From Metridium senile (taxonomy: Eukaryota; Cnidaria; Anthozoa; Actiniaria; Metridiidae): DNA of 64,000 nt. Location of the stretch: positions 12,432,370 through 12,496,369 of the forward strand of contig OX459102.1 in the NCBI GenBank assembly GCA_949775045.1. The letters run 5' to 3'. This document shows positions 1-33,277 of this stretch, in pieces. Under the pieces are notes generated by a model that was given only the letters and a program-made list of their open reading frames with translations, was not told the origin of the DNA and did no database searches. The first letter of the stretch is position 1. The number at the start of each line of letters is the position of its first letter. The position numbers and the translations under genes were made by a program.

Positions 1-1059
1 ATAACAATAACGATATCAATAACAATAACGATAACAATAACGATAACAATAACGATAACAATAACAATAACGATAACAATAACAATAACGATAGCAATAA
101 CAATAACAATAACGATATCAATAACAATAACGATAACGATAACAATAACAATAACGATAGCAATAACAATAACGATAGCAATAACAATAACAATAACGAT
201 ATCAATAACAATAACGATAACGATAACAATAACGATAACAATAACAATAACGATATCAATAACAATAACGATAACGATAACAATAACGATAACAATAACA
301 ATAACAATAACGATAGCAATAACAATAACAATAACGATATCAATAACAATAACGATAACGATAACAATAACGATAACAATAACGATAGCAATAACAATAA
401 CAATAACAATAACGATATCAATAACAATAACGATAACGATAACAATAACGATATCAATAACGATAACAATAACGATAACAATAACAATAACGATATCAAT
501 AACAATAACGATAACGATAACAATAACGATAACGATAGCAATAATAATAACGATAACAATAACAATAACAATAACGATAACAATAACAATAACGATATCA
601 ATAACAATAATGATATCAATATCAATAACAATAACGATATCAATAACAATAATGATATCAATAACAATAACGATAACGATAACAATAACGATAACAATAA
701 CGATAACGATATCAATAACAATAACGATAACGATAACAATAACAATAACAATAACGATAACGATAACGATAACAATAACAATAACAATAACGATATCAAT
801 AACAATAACGATAACGATAACGATAACGATAACAATAACAATAACAATAACGATATCAATAACAATAACGATAACGATAACAATAACGATAACAATAACA
901 ATAACAATAACAATAACAATAACGATAACGATAACGATAACAATAACAATAACAATAACGATATCAATAACAATAACGATAACGATAACAATAACGATAA
1001 TAATAACAATAACGATAACGATAACAATAACGAAAACAATAACGATAACAATAACGATA
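1..1059. repeat. Imperfect ATAACG/ATAACA hexamer array
   Basis: The first kilobase consists of AATAAC and GATAAC hexamers with scattered GATATC and GATAGC variants. It lies in an intron of the coiled-coil gene, runs out of the window to the left, and ends 6 bases before the last coding base of exon 22, next to its donor. The long reading frame here (Ile/Thr repeats) is an artefact. Confidence 0.95.
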
Positions 1060-1065
1060 ACTTAC

Positions 1066-23469
<22,404 letters not shown>

Positions 23470-24239
23470 GTTCAAAGTTAAAGACTTAATCAGAAATAAT
23501 CAATCAGAATTGATCGAAGCTCATTCGTTGGTTTCGAAAGAATGTGTGCAACTCGGTGAAAAATTCAACAAAAATTGCACTTTGTGTACTCCAAGCTGCC
23601 TACATTTTAGTTCAAGACATATTTTAAATCACAGAAGATGATTATTTATGTATGTCAAGTCTATACAGTAACTTTTTTGAGTGAAATTCAAAGTTCTGGC
23701 AAAATGGCCACTGTTCTGGTGTTGCTGTTTATATTCTGACGTCACATCCCCAGGCGACAAGTCGACTGATTTGCATAATGCAAAGGAAGCCCAATATTCT
23801 AAAAGAACAATCTGTGGTTGGTTGCCTTTGTGAAATTGGTTAAGGAAATAATTCATTATGTGTCGGAAAAATCAATCAATCCGTCAATCAATCAATGAAC
23901 GTATTAATGAATGAATAAATAAATAGATGAATGGGAATCAAAGGTAATGATATAGAATTAAATCATTTTAAAATTGTGCAAAGGTTTTCCGATTTTCTTC
24001 GTTCAGCAAACACAACATACATGAGTGTTTTGTGAAGGACTTCCTATATGACGACATGTATTTATTCGTTTTACTTTCATTTTAAAATACATTAAATATT
24101 GAAGTTCAGCTTTTAAGTTAACGCTTTATATTAAGGGGCTGAATTTAAGTAATAGTCGAGAGAATAAAGATTTTCAGTACATGTATGTATCATAAAAATT
24201 ATTCAAGAAACGGAACGTCATAATAGTCTTGTATTCATT

Positions 24240-25100
24240 GAATTCGAAATTACAAAAACAACAACAATATTTCTCAAGTCTTCTGGTCAACATATATATA
24301 ACTGAACAAAAAACATCAAATGAATAAATAAATAATTAGTTAAATTAGATAAGCAATGTGTATATCGTGGAATAATTTTGATTTATAAGTTAAAAGAATA
24401 AATAACAACGAATTACTGAATTCGATTCAAGTTTGAACCGGTTTTCAGCTTCTCAAGTCTTGTGGTCAACATGTAACTGAACAAAAAACATCAAATGAAT
24501 AAATAAATAATTAGTTAAATTAGATAAGCAATGTGTATACCGTGGAATAATTTTGATTTATAATTCAGAAGAATAGAAAATAGAACATTCAATTCGATTC
24601 AAGTTTGAATCGGTTTTCAGTTTCTCAAGTCTTATATATAGTCAAAATATAAATGAGCAAAAATCATAAATGAATAAATAGATAAGAATATTTAATCAAA
24701 TAAGTAAAATACATACCATGGAATAATTTTGATTTATAAGTTAGAAGAATAGAAAACAAATTAATTTGATTCAAGTTTGAACCGGTTTTCAGTTTCTCAA
24801 GTCCTATGATCAAAATATAAATGAGCAAAAAACATATAAAATAAATAAATATTAAAGGACGTTAAATCAAATAAGCAATATGTATATCGTGGCATTATTT
24901 TGATTTATAAGTCAGAAGAATAGAAAATAGCCTACTGTGCAAACTCTATTTTTTGCGCTCAAAATATTCGCCAAAAAAAGTAGAGTATATATTTTTTGGC
25001 GAATATTTTGAGCGCAACAAAAAAAGAGTTTGCACAGCAGGCTAAACAGAAAACAAAAATTTCGATTCGATTCAAGTTTGAACCGGTTTTTCTTGTCTTT
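24240..25100. repeat. Diverged tandem repeat, period about 170-180 bp
   Basis: CTCAAGTCTT-containing units recur near 24274, 24453, 24624 and 24797, each with ATGAATAAATAAATA, GGAATAATTTTGATTTATAA and TTCAAGTTTGAA. A hairpin MITE (24928-25044, TAGCCTACTGTGCAAACTC and its complement) interrupts the last unit. Confidence 0.75.
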
Positions 25101-27140
25101 CACGTTAGATAAGATAGCCTGTCAATGGTGATGATCACTGGCGGGTGGAATGGCAAACACCAGTCTACCAATTCAATAGAAAAACGAAATACGACCGGTT
25201 CTAAGGAAACTACAATTGCTTTAAAACTGTTTGAATGACAATACGGGACTAAGGATTGTATTTTTGAAATTTACGTGGAAGAAAACCTTTCGAATGCTCC
25301 TGGGGAAACCCATTGAATGCTAGTTGGTGGCAGCGGATTGGCGTAATTGGGATCTACTAGACAAGAAACTCGTTGGAAGAAAACGATCTTTGACTGGCTT
25401 TTTGTAATTAAAAAGTAGGAAAGTCTTTCGAATGCTCTCGTAGAAACCCATCAAATCCAAGTTGGTGATCATAAGACTGTTCATACGTTTTATTGGGATC
25501 TTCTAAACAAGAAAAGGAAACCATTTTAAAATCAAGTTGGTGATTGTTGACTGGCTTTTATTTACAAGCAAGAAAACCATTCGATTGCTCTTGGAGAAAC
25601 CTCTAATATTCTAATTGGCGAGGTTGTTGATTAACAAGGAACTCATTTAAATTTTCTTAAATTTAGATTTAAGGAAACCATTTTAAAGCTCGTCAAATAA
25701 TGCGGTATTTGGAAGAAAAACATTTAAATGTCAATGAAGTTGCAATCGTGGATTTGCTTTTTAGATAAACCTTTTGAAAGCAATAGTGGTCGGTAGTATT
25801 TGATTGTTTTTTTTTTTTAATCTCTGGCGACAAGTAAGAAAATATTTTTAAAGACTGTACATTGTTTGCTGTTTTCTGAAATCTCCCATTTACAATAAAT
25901 TACGCTCAAACACGGAAAACCTTTAAGAAACTACTGATCTGCTTTACCATCGTATATACATTGTGTTGTCTAAAAAAAACGTTTAAATGCCATATCGGAA
26001 AAGCTTTAATGCTTGTACGGTAAATTAGACATCGCTGATTGTTGGAATCTCTCACTCAAAGAAAACTATTGAAATGCGTAAATGGTATTTGGTTAACAAG
26101 GTTGCCTAGGTCAATTAAGCACTGCGCATGTAACAGTAAATCAAAGTCTATTTTTGCTATATTTTTGTCCATATATGATCAACGATGGGAAGTCAAGTTC
26201 TCAATCCTCAAACTGAAATGGTGAAAAGACTCAAGTCAAGGCCTGCATGGCAAAGTCTACTGACCATCGTTGTTGCATCAGGTAATCAATCACTTTTTTT
26301 AACGCAGGGGCGGATCAGTCTAGAGATGTCCCTTCATGCACCGGACACACCCCTAGCGCCATAATTAACCCTATTTTATTAAAGACATTTAGCGGCCGGA
26401 CACCTCCTTACATCTTAAGAACCCTTCATTTGCAATTGGGACACCACCATGACAAATTTCTGTATCCAACCCCGTAACTTCTCAAATCTTCTAGCCTGAC
26501 ACAAATGTCCTTCTAATTGGGGAGACTCACTCACACTCACTATACCCCTACATTAAAACATGGTAAACACATTTTAGCATATAAATCAGCTTACATGCGG
26601 ATGGAGGAAAACCGGATATCCCTAGCTGAGAAAAAGACACATCAAACAAACTCAACTCACATATTATCTATATGCCCGAGTTGGGACTCGACTGAACTAG
26701 TGGACCGCAGCGATGTGAGGCGCGCCGCGGTAAACCACTTAGTCCACCCATAGCCTGCGATGCTGGTGGTCTGCGGTTATTCTTTTCCTTTTGTTTCTCT
26801 CCCTTTTTCTTCTCTCCCTAATCACGCAGACCGCCGGCAACGTAGCTTAGTCCACCCATGCCACCCATGACAAGTTACTGAACGTTGGTCTTCGTCACGT
26901 GTTTGTAACGAGAAAACTGCAGAGAGTTTTAACCAAATAACTTATTAGTACTAATTTTCGCAGGCATTAATTTTCGCGTTTTTGCCAGAAAAATAAATTT
27001 AAGGGCATTAAATTGTTTAATTTCTTGCGTAAGTTTTTTTCTCGCCGTTCTTTTATTTCGCGATTTTATACGATTTTTTCGAATTAGTACGAATAATTAG
27101 GTAAATACATAACAAGTTTCGAGTTTTTCATTGCGCATAC
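25100..27140. other. Intergenic, no gene recognised
   Basis: AT-rich DNA. At 25260-25700 a GAAACC/ATCAAATCCAAGTTGGTGAT-like element recurs loosely every 100-150 bp. Nothing codes beyond short chance frames. A SINE-like element occupies about 26490-26760. Confidence 0.6.
26490..26760. mobile_element. SINE-like element with tRNA-like head on the minus strand
   Basis: On the minus strand GTGGACTAAGTGG (A-box-like, Ser/Leu tRNA style) and CAGTCGAGTCCCAACTC (B-box-like) lie about 55 bp apart (26750-26670). The other end carries the ACACAAATGTCCTTCTAATT block shared with 2551 and 60383. tRNA-derived origin is inferred from the two boxes. Confidence 0.55.
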
Positions 27141-27141
27141 A

Positions 27142-28816
27142 CCTTACTACACCTTTTGCTGTTCATTAACAGAAAATGGGCATTCATTTGTACCAATAGT
27201 TGTATCAATAACGTGTATTATACTTTCATCAACACCAAAAGTAACATCATTAGCGCGCATCAACTTTCAATAACAATATTTGAATATTCGTCAACATTCA
27301 TCAGTATCAACGGACAATCAATAGTGCAATTGTACATTCATACGCGTGGACTGTATTTTCTTGTGCGCGCAATTAAAATTCAATAGCACGAATTGACAAA
27401 CAATAGCGTTTATTGACATTCATTTGCCCAAAAGTGAAAAATCATTAGTGCTATTAGCATAGCTATTGACAATCTATAACGCGTTTGGACAATCATGAAC
27501 ATCAATGTAACATTCTTTAGTGTGGATTGACAAATATTTGCATGATTCAAATAATCAATAAGAGAAAAGAATCGATCATTAGCGTTAGTCATTTTTTATT
27601 CCTTTAAAGCGGTGTCTCAAAAAAATATTTAATTGACAGAAAACTGAATACAGAACAAGAGACAATTTATGTAATTTATCAGTGTAAATTCTTTGTGCGA
27701 AAAAAGAAAAAACAATATTCGAGAGGATATAAAAGAAAAAGTTCAACTCACTCACTCGCTTCAGAAACAGAACATTTTGTACAGAATGCCACCAAGAAAT
27801 CGAGAGAGAGCGTACAGGCAAGTCTGCGGTCAAAGAGTAAGAAATGTGACTATCGTACTCGCTATTTCACCCACAAATGGACTTGTTTTTCACTCTTCCA
27901 TTATCGGAGGTATGAACGCTCAAAGGTTTAACGACTTCCTTGCACAAACAGACTCAATCTGGACCCTGATGAAAATGTCATTTTCATATATGACGGTGCA
28001 CCAGCCCACCATAATCCAGTCAATCCCGGCGCAAACACTGAGCTAAAAAAATTGCCGCCCTACAGTACATTCCGTAACATCGTGGAACAGGCAATACGTT
28101 CTTTAAAAGCAGCAATCAAAGTAGAATGATAGAGCAGAAGCAAGAAACCAAGGAATTGCTCTAGGTCATTACCGTACACAGCTGCTGTTGGAAGCATTGC
28201 AACGTAACATTGGAACGATCACTGTGGTCAATGGTTTCGTTTCATGCAGACATATTTACCACGTTGCATCAACAGAGAACAATTTCAAGGATAACTTTAT
28301 CTCTTTGTATTGATTATCGTTATTGATATTTTTGAGACACCGCTTTAAAGGAATAAAAAAAGACTAACGCTAATGATCGATTCTTTTCTCTTATTGATTA
28401 TTTGAATCATGCAAATGTTTGTCAATCCACACTAAAGAATGTTACATTGATGTTCATGATTGTCCAAACGCGTTATAGATTGTCAATAGCTATGCTAATA
28501 GCACTAATGAATGTTCAATTTTGGTTGAATGATTGTCAATAAATGCTACTGTTTGTCAATTCGTGCTATTGAATTTTAATTGCGCGCACAAGAAAATACA
28601 GTCCACGCAAATGAATGTACTACTGCGCTATTGATTGTCCGTTAATACTGATGAATGTTCACGAATATTCAAATATTGTTATTGAAAGTTGATGCGCGCT
28701 AAAGATGTTACTTTTGGTGTTGATGAAAGTATAATACACGTTATTGATACAACTATTGGCACAAATGAATGCCCATTTTCTGTTAATGAACAGCAAAAGG
28801 TGTATATGGTGTAAGG
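27142..28816. mobile_element. DDE transposon with about 480-bp terminal inverted repeats, broken
   Basis: The left arm (27142 to about 27630) is mirrored by the right arm (about 28325-28816). The ends read CCTTAC...ACACCTTTTGCTG on both sides. No clear target duplication was found. The interior encodes the transposase remnant at 27787-28126. Confidence 0.85.
27787..28126 (+). pseudogene. Frameshifted DDE transposase fragment (Tc1/mariner/IS630-like)
   Basis: Frame 1 has VTIVLAISPTNGLVFHS and GGMNAQRFNDFL. After a shift near 27950 another frame has DENVIFIYDGAPAHHNP, LKKLPPYSTF and NIVEQAIRSLKAAIK, then a stop. DGAPAH holds the second catalytic Asp and NIVEQ the final Glu of the DDE_3 pattern. 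The first Asp region is missing or lies in damaged upstream frames. It cannot be active as it stands. Confidence 0.8.
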
Positions 28817-29129
28817 AATGAAAACATCAACAAACAATAGAAATATAACGAATTTTATCTCTAAAATAATACAAACATTCGAGAAGAATTACTCAATACA
28901 GAACTCGATCGAAACTATTTTAGTTGAGCGGGGAGAGGCGGCTTATAGACGTAAGGTTCAATGTAAGATTATCGCCAAGAAAAGAATATTAAATTTAATT
29001 TTCTGACTAAATTTGTTTGTTTGATAGGAATCACGCTAATGATTCTTTACAAGTTGTGGAGTATCCATGGAAAGGCGGCAAGGTTGGAATTACCAGAGAC
29101 TTCAGTCCTGGTACAGGACAAACGAGGGT

Positions 29130-29620
29130 CAGGTGAGAAATCGGCGTATGTCGCTTGAAATCGAACAATGTTGTTCGATGTCGGTTGATGTCGTTTTTTA
29201 TTGGCCACCGTCGTTTTCGACGAATTTATTTCGATAAAGTTGTTTGATTTCGATTGCATGTTGTATGGTGGCATCCCTAAGATATCGATTATCGGTTGCT
29301 TGATATCGATCCATATCGCTTGATATCGACTAACGTCGTTTGATATTGATTGAACAAATCGTTAGAATGAAAGACTACTAAGACTACTCTACACACACAC
29401 AAAAAAAAAAGAATTCAAAACTGGAGAATTAGCATTACATTTTGTCTAATATTGGACATGGAATGCATTCACAGCATACCAGTTGTACACATTTTTTATT
29501 TTATTTTGAGAATGATCTTAATTCAAAAAATCGATTTTAAAATGTCGATTATCGCGGATCGCTTGGTATCGATCCAGAGGTATCGATCAATGTTGTTTGA
29601 TATCGATCACTAGGTATCGC
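29130..29620. repeat. Degenerate ATCGATTGATATCG-type short repeats
   Basis: Loose repetition of TGATATCGAT and GTCGTTTGAT words before the Ly6-like exon. No coding signal. Confidence 0.6.
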
Positions 29621-29729
29621 AACTGAATCCCTAGCTTGATGTATGTTATCAGAATTTTCATACTTATCAAAGTAATTTTAACGATAAACTTACATGCATA
29701 TTTAGTATATTTTATGTTCACACTTTCAG

Positions 29730-30019
29730 GTATTTACATTACAATCAAGTTAAAATGCTACTACTGTGACGAAGAGGATTATGGGCCTGTCTGGGGTGGC
29801 CTTATGACAGATCAGACCTGTCAAAACGCAATAATGTCCGAATGTTACGCGAATCTGACCACACCCGATCGAAAGACGACACAAGTATTGCGCTTGATGA
29901 GATCTTGCACGGAGCGTTGCGCATGCGTAGATGAAGTAGGTTGGTGCAAGCCTAAAGCTTGTTCAATGGCTGTTCGATGTTGCTGGGGTAACGTCTATTG
30001 TGGAAACAGTTATAACTAA
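29730..30019 (+). CDS. Cysteine-rich Ly6/uPAR-like (three-finger) domain exon
   Basis: An open frame starts after a cactttcag acceptor (AG at 29728-29729) and runs to a stop at 30017-30019. It begins IKLKCYYCDEED, matching the LxCxxC opening of Ly6/uPAR domains, and has 12 cysteines in about 90 residues, ending CCWGNVYCGN, close to the family's terminal CC-x(4-5)-C-N. The acceptor splits a codon after its first base, the usual phase-1 intron between signal peptide and domain in Ly6 genes. If so, the signal-peptide exon lies upstream and I did not find it; alternatively an ATG at 29639 gives a hydrophobic leader in the same exon. There is no C-terminal hydrophobic tail, so it is probably secreted rather than GPI-anchored. 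Family placement rests on cysteine spacing. The role is unknown; this fold covers receptor modulators as well as venom proteins. Confidence 0.55.
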
Positions 30020-30063
30020 ACAATTACAAACATTTTGTACAGCGGTTATCCAATTATTATATG

Positions 30064-30228
30064 AATGGAAACTAGCGAGTAAACTAGTATAGGCTGCGTC
30101 GGTGTTTGGTATAAAAGACTTAGTCTAATTCTTTCACTCCGACGAAGGGCTAAAGCTCGAAACGTCAGTAAAGTTAAGCCAACATTTTTTACGGTGTTAC
30201 AAATTTCATTATATTACCTATCAATTAT
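30064..30228. mobile_element. Dispersed repeat with hammerhead-like hairpin, copy 2
   Basis: Same TGGAAACTAGCGAGTAAAC start and ACGGTGTTACAAATTTCATT end as the copy at 2300-2516, with one GACGAAGGGCTAAAGCTCGA segment. It lies 45 bp after the Ly6-like stop codon. Confidence 0.75.
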
Positions 30229-30271
30229 TATATGATGACTGTTCACCGATAACTCAAATGTCACGTTATCT

Positions 30272-30467
30272 ATCACCGCTGTACTTTTTGACAAAAGGCG
30301 CATTTGCACAGGAATAGCCTCGATTCAATGTCAAATTATTCTCAAATCCATGGCCAAGCTCAAAAAAAATGTTTTCGCTTAACAATAGAAAACACATTTG
30401 AATTTACTCTGAATTGAGGCTATCCATGTGCATGTGCGCCTTTTGTCAAATAGTACAGCGGTGCTTG
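30272..30467. mobile_element. MITE with TTTGACAAAAGGCGCA arms
   Basis: CCGCTGTACTTTTTGACAAA at the left and TTTGTCAAATAGTACAGCGG at the right are near-complements, continued by AATAGCCTCGATTC and its partner. Confidence 0.8.
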
Positions 30468-30497
30468 ATAAAATGAAACTGGTCTATTACCGACTAG

Positions 30498-30644
30498 CTA
30501 GAGTACAAACACTAAAAGTGTGCAACATAAATACCACTAAATACTGCTAAATTATGCAAATTCTTTTGTTCTCTATTGTTTAATCAACACTATTTAGTGG
30601 TAAATAGTACAAAGTATTGCACACTTTTAGTGTTTGTACTCTAG
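30498..30644. mobile_element. Hairpin MITE, CTAGAGTACAAACACT family, copy 1
   Basis: Arms CTAGAGTACAAACACTAAAA and their complement, 147 bp in all, with an internal CACTAAATA pairing. A second copy is at 55978-56124. Confidence 0.85.
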
Positions 30645-31086
30645 TAAAGCCCTGGCCCAAAAGATATTCTGGACATTAATTAGCATTGGGGCTCCTTGAC
30701 CAATACCAGTGGACATTTATTTATACAGAATGATCAGCAGAAATTCATCACAATTTTCCATTTTTACAAGTTTTTTTTAGGGTAAAATAGACACTTTTGA
30801 TTATGATAGATATACTTTTTCGAGAAACTCTGTCACCGTACAGTAAAAAGAGTACAAGCTAGTAGCGAAGGGAACTATGGGTAATGCATACTTAAACGCA
30901 GGGATTTCAATTCATAGCCGCATCGCCACACTTGTGATCAAGTGTTTTCGAGAAATGACATATTTATAGACAACAAGAAAGGCCTGCCAAATACACATTT
31001 AGTTTAGCTGATCCGTGATTCTTTGCGCCACTAGTTTGCAGGCTTTTCAAAGGGTGACAAACTTTCTTGGAAAGTTATTTGATTAA

Positions 31087-31612
31087 TAACCACTACTCAG
31101 GATTTTGTATTGGGTACATCATATTGAGTTACCACTACTCAGTCTTTATCCATTGATTAACTGTGGAAGTATCGCTTTACTTAGTTATTTGAGTAACCAC
31201 TACTCAATTGTTTTTGCAGTGTGTAACTGTGGATGCTTCGATTTTCTCAGTTACTTGAGTGACCACTACTCAGTCGTTTATTCAGTAACTGTGGATGCTT
31301 CGATTTTCTCAGTTACTTGAGTGACCACTACTCAGTCGTTTATTCAGTAACTGTGGATGCTTCGATTTACTCAGTTATTTGAGTGACCACTACTCAGTCC
31401 TTTTTGCATGCAGTGTGTAACTATGGAAGTATCGATTTATCAGAGTAATTTGAGTGACCACTACTCAGTCCTTTTTGCATGCAGTGTGTAACTGTGGAAG
31501 TATCGATTTACTTGTTATTTGAGTAACCACTACTCAGTCGGTTTTTGCATTGACTGAGTAACTATGGATGCATCGATTTACTCAGTTATTTGAGTGACCA
31601 CTACTCAGTCGT
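31087..31612. repeat. Minisatellite of ACCACTACTCAG units, 9 copies, mostly 62-71 bp
   Basis: ACCACTACTCAG or its variant recurs at 31089, 31131, 31196, 31262, 31324, 31386, 31457, 31526 and 31597, with GATGCTTCGATTTACTCAGT parts between. The same family is in reverse orientation at 9361-9635. Confidence 0.9.
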
Positions 31613-32465
31613 CGGCGTTAATGAGTTCTTATAATTTATTTTTTCTCAATATACAACTTTACAAAATGAAACATATTTAAAAATCCCACTGATTTTTACA
31701 CTTCACGATATAAAATTAGTTTTTACCAATAAATAGCTATAATTTTTCAATGAAAATATTTGTATTTTTTAAACGATTAATCAATTTTTGTAGTTAAAAT
31801 CACTGATTAAAAAATCCTTGCAAATCTTATAAAAGTTATTTTCTTTGTTGTATTTTCATAAATACAACTGTCATATATATTCTAATATTTTAAAGTCATT
31901 AGTTTAAAAACTAAAAAGTATATTGAAAATTAAAGAAAAACTGTTTACCCATCCCCTCCCCCCCCCCCCCCCCCACCCCCCACCCCCTCCGGGTGATAAT
32001 GGTGGTAACATTAATTGTCGTTTTTACAATGTTGGTGTAGAATATTTACAAGCTGTGAAATTAATCCTCTCTTGACCGACAAGCCCCCCACGGGAGGGGG
32101 AAGGGGACTCAGGTGTAACAGTATCGTGGTATGCGCGTCGGTAATTTCTAAAATCAAGTCCTTTTAAAAGGATGTGGCATGGGCGATGTTAACACCTAAC
32201 ACGTATCACTTAAAAACACAACCTATTTCCCATGGCCCTCTCTTCCTTCACTTTTGGGTAGGGCGGGAGAGGACCCTGGGAACGAGGTTGATAAAAACAC
32301 AGACGGGAGAGAGAAAAACGCAGCTTTAAACGAAAAGTGCTCTTTCTTTTTCGAAACCCTTAAATATACCAAGAAATGGCGAGATTCCACTTTCGAAACC
32401 CTATAAGATACCTTGAATAATTCCCCTATTACCGTCGAGCTAACAGCTTGGTGCTGGTTAATTTT

Positions 32466-33246
32466 TCATAAGGTCCCACTAAAGTTTCTGCTGCTATTGT
32501 CACTGATACTTTGGTAATTTTTCTGTTGTAAGATCTTCTTGAAGCCCCTCCGTCGCCATCCATAAATTATGCAATTAAAGAAACCCTGCAATGGAGTAAT
32601 AGCAGCCTAGGAAAGAAAAGGATGACGGGAGTTTGTCAGTTATTATTAGTTGTTATTATTAGTCAAAATAAGTAGATAATTCAGCGTGTATGAAATGATG
32701 ATGATGACAAAGATGATGATGATGATGACAAAGATGATGATGATGATGACAAAGATGCTGCTAATGATGACAAAGATGCTGATGATGATGACTAAGATGC
32801 TGATGATGATGAAAATGATGAGTCTGATGCTGATGATGATGATGACAAAGATGCTGATGCTGATGATGATTATGATAATGATGAGTCTGATGATGATGAT
32901 GATGATGACAAAGATGCTGATGATGATGATGATTATGATAATGATGAGTCTGATGATGATGATGATGATGACAAAGATGCTGATGATGATGATGATTATG
33001 ATAATGATGAGTCTGATGATGATGATGATGATGACAAAGATGCTGATGATGATGATGATGATAATGATGAGTCTGATGATGATGATGACAAAGATGCTGA
33101 TGATGATAATGATGATGATAATGATGAGTCTGATGATAATGTTGATATCATTGATGACAAAGATGCTGATGATGATGATGATGATGATAATGATGAGTCT
33201 GATGATAATGTTGATATTATTGATGACAAAGATGCTGATGATGATT

Positions 33247-33277
<31 letters not shown>

